The notes beneath the pieces are model-generated. The model was not told the DNA's origin. It did no database searches and saw only the letters and a program-made list of their open reading frames with translations. The translations under genes were made by a program, and so were the position numbers. From Diphasiastrum complanatum (Eukaryota > Streptophyta > Lycopodiopsida > Lycopodiales > Lycopodiaceae): a DNA stretch of 64,000 nucleotides. Each line of letters opens with the position of its first letter. The first letter of the stretch is position 1. Positions 14,151 to 24,900 of the stretch are shown here, one piece after another. The stretch is taken from contig CM055095.1 of assembly GCA_029204225.1 (NCBI GenBank), positions 66,613,940-66,677,939 on the forward strand. Direction: 5' to 3'.

Positions 14151-14710
14151 TATGATCTCGAATGAATTTTTGTCTACTATTGTTCGTGTATCTCATTGTT
14201 TATTCAATTCCGCACACTGGTGTAATCTTGTTGAATGTTGTATTAATCTATAACGTAGATAAGCAGTGTTTGTCTATATTCTGGAGGATTGTAGGAATGA
14301 TATAGCTGGCAATGACCAACAATAAGAAGTTGAAGCTTGAGAGCACCTTGATCACAAGGACGCTTCCAACCAAGCTCTCTACAGCAGCATGGAGAAGACA
14401 AAGAAGTAATTCAAGCCTAAGAGGGAGTCAGCAGATCGAAGGTAGGATTGAGATCAGCAAGTAGAAGGAGCCAGCAAAGGCAAATGGAGGAACAAAGGAA
14501 AGCCGAAACAGCAGAGTAGAGACAATAAGACATGTGTGAGATGCAAACGCGAAGGTCATACTGTTGATTTGTGTTGGCTAAACCCGAAAATCAAGTGTAT
14601 GCATTGTCATAAGAAGGGTCATGCAGCCATGGACTGCCGTCAGGACCCAAGAAACAAACAAGCTCAAGCAGACAGGAGAACAATAATAGTTCATCCTATG
14701 TCAAGGAGCC
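14151..14710 (+). pseudogene. Copia gag fragment with two zinc knuckles, interrupted by a gypsy LTR
   Basis: The plus strand from about 14230 carries a gag-like piece ending in two CCHC knuckles, CVRCKREGHTVDLC and CMHCHKKGHAAMDC (both C-x2-C-x4-H-x4-C), at about 14530-14640. The piece stops at 14710, where the gypsy LTR begins. Its last five bases, GAGCC, reappear as GGCTC directly before the inverted gypsy LTR at 21465. The family differs from the copia gags with a single knuckle elsewhere in the window. Upstream bases 14151-14230 may be leader or LTR end of the same element. Confidence 0.65.
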
Positions 14711-14980
14711 TGTAGCGGCCTTGTTCACCTGTCACGCATAGATTCGTTCCCAAGGGAATAGTGCTTCCCTTGCAAAGTTAGCTTGCAAATCCTACTCTAA
14801 CCACACCTAGATTAACCACATCTAACTATCCACCCTACTTTAACCACAAGCATGAGAAGGAAGAATATATTACAATGGGGGAGGTGCTTACATCCTATCC
14901 TCTCTACTCTCTTAGAAATCATTAACAACATGCAAGTAGAGAGAAGAAGCAAATGGAAAGCAAATATAAAATGCAAAAAC

Positions 14981-15067
<87 letters not shown>

Positions 15068-15500
15068 AAGCAAGGATGTTCAAATCCCATTTGGGCATAA
15101 TCTCTTCCTCCTATTGAACATGGAAATATGGTACAAAGGGTGCCTTTTTATGGATGGGAAAGGCCCTTGCCCCTTTCTCCTATTGGTTAATTACAATGGC
15201 AAGGATCCTAATCCAAGCCTCCTAAACTAACACAAAATGAATCTAATGGTTCCTTAAGAAAGCACAAGGGCACTCACATGATTCATGTAACTTCTGATTT
15301 GGGCCCTTTTAGCTTTTATATTAACAACTTGACTTAGGGCCTCTAATGTCATTTTAGAGTTTTAGGCCCCTAGTCACTTATTCCTAGTTCTACAAGTTCT
15401 ACAAAACCAAATTGCGTGCTCATTGGGTTGGGCTTATACACGCAGGAAGCCAGTGCCCTTGCACTTATTGCTCTACATGTACAGTGTACTGTGCCCAACA
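14711..15500 (-). repeat. 3' LTR of the gypsy element, with an 82-bp GA run
   Basis: 790 bp, TGTTGGGC...GCTACA in minus orientation, flanked outside by GAGCC (14706-14710) and inside by the polypurine tract. A GA microsatellite fills 14983-15064. It matches the plus-oriented LTR at 21465-22273 along its whole length. Confidence 0.9.
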
Positions 15501-15675
15501 GTATCCCCCACCTAAATAGGTGACGGTCCCACGACTCCTGCCTGTGCTTGTTGTGGAAGAAGACTGTCGACACGTTTATTGCGGATGATGGAGTGCGTCA
15601 GGAAAAGCGTGGATAAAGATTGCTTACGTAAAACCTGAGGCTTTATTTGATGATGAGGAGCCTATGCTAAGATCT

Positions 15676-16660
15676 TCAAGAAGTGTTTGGAAAGGCTGCT
15701 GGTGACCAATACTTGCGTAACCGACTATAGTTGATGGGCATAGCAAACGGTGTCTCATCCATTGTTTCTAAAGTCACTGCCCCTTGCGATAAGATGTCGG
15801 TGATGCGATAAGGGCCTTCACCAGTGAACTTTAGCTTTCTTTTGATCGCCTTTGTCTTGTACATGAGGACCAAATCTCTTTTTTGAAGATCTTTCTTGTG
15901 AAGACGACGATCATGCCAGGCCTTGCGACGTGCTTTCTCTGCAGCAAAACATGGACCGCTAACAAGCGTGTTTCACACAACTTGTGTAGTGCTTCGTGAC
16001 GAAGGTGGAGCAATCTTGTATCATCTAATCGTTGCACTGTGGCAATGCGAAGAGATGGAACGAGAAATTCCACCGGCATGACTACATCTTGGCCATACAC
16101 CAGTTGAAATGGAGTTTGCTCGATGCTGCCTTTGTATGCAGTTCTGAAAGCCCACACAGCAGCATGTAGCTTGTGCTCCCAATCTGATGTGCTTGCTTCT
16201 ACTGTCTTTGTCAAAATGCCGCACATAATCTTATTAGAAGATTCGGCTTGGCCATTGTCTCTTGGGTAGTAAGGCGTGCTGAAACGATGGATCACCAAGA
16301 ACTCTTCTAATATGACCTTGATGGTCTCGTTGACAAAGTGAGTTCCCCGATCGCTAACTATCTCCACTGGGCATCTGAAGCGTACAATGATATTTTTGTA
16401 AAGGAACTTCGCGGTGGACCTAGCATCTACTACGCGGACTGCTTTGGCTTCAATCCACTTTGTGAGATAATCTGTAGCCATGATAATATATCGGGCTTGG
16501 GTACTGCGAGCGGCTGGGTGAATAGGGCCGATGTAATCAAGTCCTCACTTCTCAAATGGCGCTTGAGCCAATACAGGATGTAACAGCTCATAATTTGCCT
16601 TCATTGGTCTACACGCTCTCTGACATACATCACATTGCTTGATATATACCTCAGTATCCT
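15676..16660 (-). pseudogene. Gypsy integrase region
   Basis: The minus-strand stretch starts with the zinc-binding part (Q-C-D-V-C-Q-R near 16650-16630) and continues into the core at 16481-15831: TDYLTKWIEA with its Asp, VSDRGTHFVN with the second Asp, and NGQAESSNK with the Glu, then the AWALRTAYK-like segment and the chromodomain-free C-terminal region. A short C-terminal piece (KGKLKFTGEGPYRI type) lies at 15873-15676. It inserts cDNA in autonomous relatives. As part of the fossil it is broken about once or twice. Confidence 0.85.
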
Positions 16661-17760
16661 TGTGCATTGTTTCTGACATTCCTGAAGCTGATGTCAAAGC
16701 TTGGTCGGATGACCCTTGAGCATGCGATTCAGCAACTTTCTTTTTGCCTTGTATATTGTTGTTGGTTGTTGCTGTTTCCTTGCTTGTTATCTTCTGTTGA
16801 GGTTCTTTAACATTCGCCACATGGTTTCGAATGTCTTCATCCACTGTTGCTATAGCCTTTTCGGGTAAATCGCTCCACTTGATCACCTGATTGTATCTTT
16901 GCTTTTGTTGATTTTTCTTTGGTATAGGTGCTTTCGGTGGTGGCATCTTGGAGACTTTAGCATGTTGAATTCTCTGAGGCAGTTGAGCTAGTATTTGTTG
17001 AACTCCATAGCGTGCAAAATCCATGTGGTGTAGGATCTGCTCATCTGTTAGCTCAGCTTCCTCATCATAGGACAATGCATGTTGCCAAGGAACTAAATCA
17101 TCTTCAATAGGTTCCGGAATAGGTTCCGGTGACAGCCATGCTACGTTTATCATGTTCACCCCATATGAGATAGGCGTGTCAAGGGTGAATCCTATCGGTG
17201 GTAATTCACTAGGTTTTGAATCTGAATCTGGATCTGGATGACATGTATGCCCAGCCATACAGTCAATAGTTGCCAATGCATCCGTCCACAACACGGTATC
17301 TATTTGTGAATCATAATGAACACCCATTGAAGCTTTCGGATGATCAATGCCATGGTCTATTGTGGAAGAAGTGTCATCAGCTTTGGGTGGTACAGGCCTC
17401 ACCGCCCATGTGGAGGGATCCACCTTTACTACCCGCTCTATGTTCTCAAATGTGATTTTGCTGGTCCCCCAATCATGAACTACTTGTGCAATTCGTAACC
17501 AAGGTCGTACCAACAAAACTCGATAGATAGTGGGTGTTTCAGGAATGTCCATCACCACAAATGTGATGACAAATTGTACTCCTACTATCTTGACTGGAAT
17601 GTCTTCTACAATCGCCTTTGGCCGCACACATGATTGATCAGCCAGTTTGATGGCGAACTTGGTAGCTTTTAGGCCTTGTAGATTCCACTTCTCATACAAA
17701 GAAGTGGAGATAAGGTTGAAACCCGATCCTCCATCTACAACAACAGCTTCTTCTCCGAAG
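16545..17760 (-). pseudogene. Gypsy protease region and linker leading to integrase zinc finger
   Basis: The aspartic protease signature VDGGSGFNLIS lies at about 17715-17745, followed by the retropepsin body (KFAIKLADQ, IVGVQFVITFVVMDIP, a RPWL motif). A long linker rich in Pro, Asp and Glu follows, and the open stretch ends with the Cys-x2-Cys of the integrase zinc-binding domain at about 16630. The 384-codon minus-strand stretch is open throughout. RT and RNase H motifs, normally found between protease and integrase in gypsy elements, are not visible in any frame here. Confidence 0.75.
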
Positions 17761-18439
17761 AGTTTGTGCTTGATAGGAAGAGTTATATTGTGCTACTCAC
17801 TCTCCCAAGCCGCTCCCACGTTTAGAACATTGTTGGCTTCTTCAAAATCGGTGTAAAATAATGGTTCTTTGGAAGGTATGTCTGATTCAATGTTCAACCA
17901 ATCTGACAAGACACCATTTGCTTGAGGTGCAAGTCGAAGGAACTCTCCAATAGAGATATTCATTCTGCTGGATAAGATGCTCATCAGTGTTCCGTCCTTG
18001 GAGCTTCAGGTTCTGCCATATGGAATAGTTCTTCCCGATGGTGTAGTCACACGTTCACATCTGATCTGTGTGGTGAACCTTGCGGTGCGTTCGCATGTTG
18101 ATATCTTTCTGGTGCAGTGTCTTGAGAAGATGTCAGTTGATGTGCAGCTTGAGCAGCTTCCTCCGCTTGTGCTTCTTGTATCCAATGCTTGATCTTTTGA
18201 TATCGTCTTTGTTCATCCTTCACATTTGGATAAGGTAATCTAGCTCCTCCTGATGTTGACGGTTGATCAGTTGGCACTGATACAAAGTGTGGTGATGATG
18301 GAGCTACCTCCTTGCGCTTTTGTGCTCACGTAACAGCTAACACTGGAACGTTACAATAGGGAGGTCTCCTTGGTATAGTTGAGTGTGGAGTTGTGCTTGG
18401 GCCTGCTGATTGAACTGCAATCCAATTCAATGGTGCGCT

Positions 18440-19858
18440 GGTGCTGGCTCTCAATGGACAATTCTTGTAGCAATGTCCATATCCACACTCGCGACAGAAG
18501 GGCGTATAAATGCCTTTGTTTGGACATTCTGCAATCCTATGTCCTTCTCCGCAACCATAACATCTATATAATCTGCCCCCTTGGCGTTGTGGCTATGCAG
18601 CGTATGTGGCATAATACTCATTAATAGCAGGATCGATGAATGGTTCATCAGGTCCATACCATTGTTGCATTTCCTGTTGGGAAAATATTTCAGCTTCTGT
18701 CGCTGTGAGATTCACCTGGGCTGCTTGAGGATTATTTGGCCCTGGTGGTGCTGGTAGTGCCATTCTTTGTTGTTGAGGGCCTGGTCCAAGCCTTGGTGCT
18801 ACATTATGTGCTCCTTGATGGTAAGCATAAGAGGTATGGGATTGAGTTCGCTTTTGTTGTATGATCTGTGGGTTGTAGGGGCAATACGCAGTGTCGTGCG
18901 AGGATGCATTGCACAGATGACAATATCTGTGCATCAGCTTCAAATTCTGCTTCAGTACCGGACACTCGTTGGAAGTGTGATTTTGGGTACAAATGGGACA
19001 CCAAACATTGTCCCGTCGAGGATACTATTGCTGATAAGGATCTGGTTGTGGTGCTACAGTATTTTGAAGAGTCTTAAGTTTTTGGTCAAATTGGACTGTG
19101 GGATGCTCCATCTGTTGCTTGTGTAACTTCATGATCTGTTCCATCATCGATTCATTGGACAAGCTTGTAGAGGTTGAGGTTGATGCAATTGAAGGAGTTG
19201 AAGCATAAAGAGATGTAGTTCCTGGTGTAGAATCATCATCTGATCCTTCATCTTCTTCTCTCATTGCATCTTCCATAGCTTCGTGCAATGTAGCATATTG
19301 CTCTCGTCTGATGCTTCTAGGTAGTCCCGCTAGGAACCACATAATGACCGCATGATCAGGAGTAAGCTCTGCATTACACTCGGATCTCAGGTGTTTGATC
19401 CTTTCGATGTAGTCTCTGACCCTTTCTCTTTTTGCCATCTTGATTTTGCTAAGCAAGAGGAACGGGTCTTCAAGAAACTTCTGCGGCTTAAATCTGGTGA
19501 TTAAAGCTGCTTTTACCACTTCCCAGTCTGTTCATTCTTGTGTCGTTTGATTGAAAAACCAATCTAAAGTCGCTCCTGTCAAGGACATTGGAAACAGCTT
19601 CAATTTTTCTGCCGAGGTGGCTTCACCATAGATCTCGCATGCTTGCCCATAGATCTGCAAGAATCTGATAGGATCTGTGGATCCATCAAATTTGGGGAAT
19701 TCCAATCTGGGAGATCTTTTGATTGCTTGTAGAGGCACCGCTGGCATAGGAATATTTTGATCCATTGGATTTGGCTGATTTGGTCGGATCTCTTTCGCTG
19801 CTGCTTGATGTAGCTCTGGATTCTCTGTAGGTAGTATTCTACCAGATCTCAATCTCAT
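18440..19858 (-). pseudogene. Gypsy gag region with up to three zinc knuckles
   Basis: The start MRLRSGRILPTENPELHQ at 19858 is followed by the retrotransposon-gag fold: FPKFDGSTDPIRFLQIY, GATLDWFFNQ, RFKPQKFLEDP, RVRDYIERIKHLRSE, and MWFLAGLP. Downstream lie CCHC-like knuckles CHLCNASSHDTAYC (about 18920-18880), CYGCGEGHRIAEC and CRECGYGHCYKNC (about 18560-18470). These would form the nucleocapsid. The three knuckles with the DG-type protease fit a gypsy lineage of the non-chromovirus kind. The region is broken in about two or three places. Confidence 0.8.
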
Positions 19859-20250
19859 TCACTATGCAGATTTGATACAATGTGAAGGTATATGGCAACA
19901 GTGGATCTAAGTGGATCTTGTTCGGGTGCTGATCAGTGGTTGATGATTGGAAGGGATGAAAGGAATATGAATAACTAACAAATTTTACAAGATGTCATTT
20001 GAAATGGTTATTGAGAGATGAGTGTATGGTGGCACATATTTAAATGGAGTTGATCACACACAAAAAAAATGGATGTTGTAACGGAGTAGTTGGCAACAAT
20101 GTGAGTGATAGATGGCCTCGATGGTGCCGGGGCGGGTGGGGTATAAGATCGAACAAGCATTTCGCGCGTCAAGTCACTAGTAGTTTCAATAATTTTTTTG
20201 GATTTTCTTAACAGAAACCTTTGCCTAACTGATATATCTTTTATCACAGT

Positions 20251-21140
20251 GTATTACCACTTTACGGAGCTCGACGAAGGTTCTTGTTTGCGAAGGATGG
20301 TTCTGCGAAGGTCTAAAAACAATTTGGACACGATTTGGACTGGGAAACTTCGCCACTATCCTTCTGATGGAGACTAACCTTCATCGAGCTGCTGGGAAGT
20401 ACAGATTGATGATCAGAGGGCTGGCGAAGATTATCATGGCAAAAAATAGTCTGGCAAAGGTTCAGAAGGCAGTTTGGCACTTTTGAGAGCTTGAAACGTT
20501 TGCTGGACTAGTTATAGGTAATATTAACCTTTGCCGACTTCATTGAAGCTAGAAAACATGGAAAAATAGCGAAGGTTTATAGTAAGTACTTTTGCAGATA
20601 TTGAAGTTGGCAAGGGTTCTGATGGCAAATTCCTATTTTTGCTGAGCAAGAACTTTTGCCAGAGCTCGTACACTCAGTATTAACATTTGCCGACCTCCAT
20701 GATGGCTCTGAAGCTGAAAATGAAGCTGGGCGAAGGTTGTCTGGAGTGTTTTGGGCTACTTTGAGATTTTGGACATTTTTTACAAAGGCTTTTTCATTTT
20801 TTTGGGCTTTTTTTTGGCAATTTTGGCAAACTGGCTAGGAAATAACCTTCACCTGACTAGTTGTAGGTACTGATGGTGTGGCAGAACGTACTGCCAGGTG
20901 GACGAAGGTTGGTTTGAGCAGATCAGAAAGTTATGAGGTCTAATAGGTGTTTTTGGGCTCTTTTTTGGACAGTTGTTAAAACTACATGGTTTTTTCTTAT
21001 TTTTTTGATTTTTATGGAAGGGATAGGGTGCAGGGATATGATGTTTTTCACCTCTAAATCTTCCTCCACAGATCATACCAACAACAAATCATGAAAAAAC
21101 AACAAATCTAACCTCTACTCCACACTAAACTACCCCCCAC
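20251..21140. mobile_element. Second CGAAGGTT-rich segment
   Basis: No gene-like frame. About fourteen copies of CGAAGGTT, AACCTTCG or near variants (GGCAAAGGTT, AACCTTTGCC) are spread over 20255-20910 in both orientations. The right end is A/T-rich with runs such as GAAAAAACAACAAATC, much like the A-rich part of the segment at 6166-6905. The two segments are therefore likely ends or copies of the same mobile element family. Its ends, and whether the first 50-100 bases still belong to the gypsy leader, are unclear. Confidence 0.35.
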
Positions 21141-21464
21141 TGATTCCTAAGCATGAAAACCCTCGAAGTGTTACTAGACTCATAGATAGATTTAAAAGAT
21201 TCCCAAGCCTCTTTAGCACTCTTACATGATGATACTTGAACCAATACCATTCACTTGATGCTGTGATCCATCTCCAAGAATGATAAATCTTGATGGATCT
21301 GCACTTTGAAAATCAGACATGATCCATCTTGATGTGACAAAGTGCGAGGTATCTCCTAAATCAAGAATTACCTCCTGTGTGTCAGGTGTTAATACTGCAC
21401 AGATGTAGGCAGTCGAATTTCCGTGATTCGATCTTTCTTCGCCTATCTTTGATCTCTCTGGCTC
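21141..21464 (-). pseudogene. Copia fragments: protease region next to a gag scrap
   Basis: The minus-strand stretch from 21464 reads through ILDLGDTSHFVTSRWIM and FIILGDGSQHQVNGIGS, the protease and pre-integrase linker of a copia element. From about 21225 it is replaced by a different copia gag scrap (SAKEAWESFKSIYE). The protease scrap borders the inverted gypsy LTR and shares the GAGCC/GGCTC duplication with the gag fragment ending at 14710. Confidence 0.65.
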
Positions 21465-21914
21465 TGTTGGGCACTTAGTGGGCCCCACCACAATACACTA
21501 TACATGTAGAGCAATAAGTGCGAGGGCACTGGCTTCCTGCGTGTATAAGCCCAACCCAATGAGCACGCAATTTGATTTTGTAGAACTTGTAGAATTAGGA
21601 ATAAGTGACTAGGGGCCTAAAACTCTAAAATGACATTAGAGGCCCTAAGTCAAGTTGTTAATAAAAAAGCTAAAAGGGCCCAAATTAGAAGTCACATGAA
21701 TCATGTGAGTGCCCTTGTGCTTTCTTAAGGAAGCATTAGATTCATTTTGTGTTAGTTTAGGAGGCTTGGATTAGGATCCTTGCCATTGTAATTAACCAAT
21801 AGGAGAAAGGGGCAAGGGCCTTTCCCATCCATAAAAAGGCACCCTTTGTACCATATTTTCATGTTCAATAGGAGGAGGAGATTATGCCCAAATGAGATTT
21901 GAACCTCCTTGCTT

Positions 21915-22003
<89 letters not shown>

Positions 22004-22273
22004 GTTTTTGCATTTTATATTTGCTTTCCATTTGCTTCTTCTCTCTACTTGCATGTTGTTAATGATTTCTAAGAGAGTAGAGAGGATAGGATGTAAGCAC
22101 CTCCCCCATTGTAATCTATTCTTCCTTCTCATGCTTGTGGTTAAAGTAGGGTGGATAGTTAGATGTGGTTAATCTAGGTGTGGTTAGAGTAGGATTTGCA
22201 AGCTAACTTCGCAAGGGAAGCACTATTCCCTTGGGAACGAATCTATGCGTGACAGGTAAACAAGGCCGCTACA
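21465..22273 (+). repeat. Inverted second LTR of the gypsy element
   Basis: 809 bp in plus orientation, TGTTGGGC...GCTACA, with an 85-bp CT run at 21917-22001. It matches the reverse complement of 14711-15500 across its length, apart from a small insertion near its start and about twenty substitutions. It is preceded by GGCTC (21460-21464), the reverse complement of the GAGCC before 14711, and followed by a primer-binding site (22280-22297). Confidence 0.9.
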
Positions 22274-22279
22274 ATTTTT

Positions 22280-22297
22280 TGGCGCCGTTGTCGGGGA
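22280..22297 (+). promoter_or_regulatory. tRNA-Asp-type primer-binding site of the gypsy element
   Basis: TGGCGCCGTTGTCGGGGA, which matches the 3' end of plant tRNA-Asp with one change, starts seven bases after the LTR end. It shows that the plus-oriented LTR is a 5' LTR whose internal side faces right. Only about 60 more bases of leader follow before copia sequence begins. Confidence 0.85.
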
Positions 22298-22339
22298 ATA
22301 GATTAGCATTTTCTTGCTTTTTAGCTTGCATGCATTCAT

Positions 22340-24900
22340 CTTGTGATTTTTGCTTGTGTAATGAGAAGATTCAAGATAGTGAGCTTGTTCAGATTGTCCT
22401 CAATGGTCTAGGGAGTGGCTTTACAAATTTGGTCCAAAGCTTTGCAATCCAAGACACTTTTCCTACTATAGAAAAGCTACACAGTGTATTAGTGGCTGAA
22501 GAGTGTAGAATGATGTATACCAATGCAAGAATGAATGTTATTTCTCTGTAGGATGGTGATGAGAAAGCTAATTTCTCATTCAAAGGCAAGAAGAAGCACT
22601 TTAAGGAGACCAAGGAGGAGGATGAGGCTTCAAGCTCAAAGGGCAAGATCAAAGACAAGTCCAAGTACAAATGTTTTTTCTGTGAAAAGAAAGAACATTT
22701 TGCATCAAAATGTCTCAAGAAGAAGAAGACACAAGAGAGCAAACAAAGCAACATTGCACATTAGGAGGAGGAGGAGGATGAAGAGTCATCCTTGATGGTT
22801 TCCAACAAACCACCATCATCCAAGAGCAATACCAATGATTCTTGGTGGATTGATAGTGAGGCTAGTTCCCACATGACATATCAAAAGGACATATTCTCCA
22901 CTTTACTTTCTTATCTAGGCTTGTTGCCAAAGGTTTTTTACAAACCAGAGGCATTGATTATGATGAGACTTTTGCTCCTGTGGCTAAGCTTGTTACTATC
23001 AGATTGATCATTAGTCTTGTTACAACCTTCAATTGGGAGCTATTCCAACTTGACTTCACAAATGCATTCCTCAATGGTTATTTGGAGGAAGAGATCTGCA
23101 TGAGGCAACCTGAGGGCTTCATCAAGGCAAAGCATGAAGGAAAGGTGTGTTTTTTTAAGAAGAGCCTTTATGGACTCAAGCAAGCACCTAGAGCATGGTA
23201 CTCTAGGCTAAACTATTTTCTCATTTCCATCAATTTTGTAATGAGTGCCTATGATCCATCATTGTATATAAGTTTTCATGATGGCATGATCATTATTCTT
23301 GTTTTGTATGTAGATGACATTATCTTGAGTGGTAATGATCTAGATGGAATTAGAGATGTAAAAATTGCTTTAGCAAAAGAGTTTAAGATGGTAGATCTCG
23401 GCCTATTAAGCTTCATTCTTGGAATAGAGGTTATTAGAGGATGTGATTTTAGCTTCATTTGTCAATCTAAATATGTTACATCCATCCTAGATAGATTTGG
23501 AATGAAGAATTGTAAAGGCATTGAGACACCAATGGAGCAACATGTAAAAGCATCTATTAGTTGTGATGAAGCATCCTTTGAGTACATCACATTATATAGA
23601 AGGCTTATTGGCTCCTTGATCTATTTAACTATAACTAGACCTGATCTTAGTTATAGTGTTGGAAAGTTAAGCCAATTCATGCAAAGTCCTCTAGTTTCAC
23701 ATTGGAAGATGGCCAAAAGAGTTCTTAGATACATTTCATCCACTAAGAATTTTGGCATTTTGTATAGAGGAACTAATCTTGGCCTTAAGAGCCTATAGTG
23801 ACTTGGATTTTGCAGGTGACAAAGTGGATAGAAGATCAACAAGTGCCTTTGCCACCTTTCTATGTGATGGAGTAGTATCATGGCTTTCCAAAAAGCAGGA
23901 TACCATCTCCCTATCTTCCACAGAATCCGAATACAAGGCCCTGACATCAACATGCAAGGAGGTCTTGTGGCTCAAAAGGCTATTGGTGGAGCTTCATGTC
24001 ATGGAGGAGGAGATCCCTATCATCTATTGTGACAACCAATCAGCCCAATCACTTGCAACTAATCCTACATTCCATGCAAGGAGCAAACACATCGAAATTG
24101 CTCATCATTTTGTGAGGGAAAAAGTGCAAGCTAAAGAGATCAAGCTCCAACACGTGCCATCATCAAGTTGCTTGGCTGATTTGTTTACTAAACCTTTACC
24201 TAAAGATTCATTTGTCAAGCTTAGATCTTCAATTGGAGTTATTGATAAAAGCATTGTGATCTCCAAGGCTGGATTTGAGGAGGAGTGTGAAAAATTGCCT
24301 ACATTGGCAAATCTAGCCATGTAGAATATTGTACATTTTGTCAATATTGTTTGTTGGTTACTTGAATGGGCAAAGTGCCACTTGTACATTCACACCTAAA
24401 GTAGGTTACCACGAGTCAAGAGAAGTGGTTGTGTCCATTTGGTAGTGATTCCTACTTTGTAGGATCTAGACCATAATTTATGATGAGATTTGTACCTACC
24501 ATGCACCTACCAAGCATGACTCTTGGATCTAGGCTAGGGTTTTCACATTAGGGCAAAAAAGTGGAGTCTACTTCCTTATTACATGCTGGCTTTTCACCTA
24601 ACTTAGCAAAGGAAGTGTGTTTTACTATGTATTCCCATTCTCCATAGTGAGAAGATAGAAACTTTTTGGAGCCTCAAGGAGAAACTCATGATTCCTCTCA
24701 TTGTATGGTGATTGCTCTTGATTTCCAATGAAACCCAGCTTTGGCACATTGTAAACATTGTCTACAAGCCGTACTATAGCCTTATTTCCACGTGTGTGGA
24801 GTTGGATTACACTTATTGATCAATGCTTTGATTGTCTCTACTTGTTTTCTATCAAGCTGCTAAACTAGATCTTGTTTTCTGATGACTAGTTTCTGATAGA
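22340..24900 (+). mobile_element. Plus-strand copia remnant: gag end, protease, RT, RNase H, 3' LTR
   Basis: From 22375: a gag C-terminal segment (LVQIVLNGLGSGFTNLVQSF), a CFFCEKKEHFASKC knuckle near 22675, the protease start WWIDSEASSHMTY (about 22840), RT with LDFTNAFLNG, LYGLKQAPRAWYSRLN and YVDD (about 23310), then RNase H (DLDFAGD, SLSSTESEYKA, KHIEIAHHFVREK). Integrase and the first part of RT are not present. From about 24345 the sequence is LTR-like, ending in a CACGTGTGTGG block near 24795-24811 or slightly beyond. A related 3' end lies at 61300-61900. The copy is broken in several places and is non-autonomous. Confidence 0.8.
22980..24324 (+). pseudogene. Copia RT and RNase H remains
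   Basis: Open stretches 22980-23798 and 23752-24324 hold the RT palm and thumb (TITRPDLSYSVGKLSQFMQ) and the complete RNase H with its Asp-Glu-Asp residues (DLDFAGD, SSTESEY, YCDNQSA). The C-terminal tail LADLFTKPLPKDSF is the standard end of copia polyproteins. It is closest to the pol of the 27803-38572 element among those in the window, but clearly diverged from it. It is part of a broken fossil. Confidence 0.8.

Larger units (their letters stand above)
14711..20250 (-). mobile_element. Ty3/gypsy element: 3' LTR, integrase, protease, gag (RT not seen)
   Basis: Minus-strand element. The LTR at 14711-15500 (starts TGTTGGGCAC, ends GCTACA) follows a purine tract AGGTGGGGGATAC. Going upstream: integrase (15676-16600), a protease-containing frame (about 16545-17760), zinc-knuckle region (18440-18943) and gag (19025-19858), then leader to about 20250. 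I find no reverse transcriptase or RNase H between protease and integrase, so this copy is non-autonomous. The 5' LTR is not in its expected place; the matching LTR lies inverted at 21465-22273. The inserted host is a copia gag fragment. The element is broken in a few places, and LTR difference by eye is roughly 2-3%. Confidence 0.85.

Noticed and set aside
18767-19126. Plus-strand frame of 119 codons
   Set aside because: It lies opposite the gypsy gag, has no motif, and is a shadow of the real minus-strand coding.
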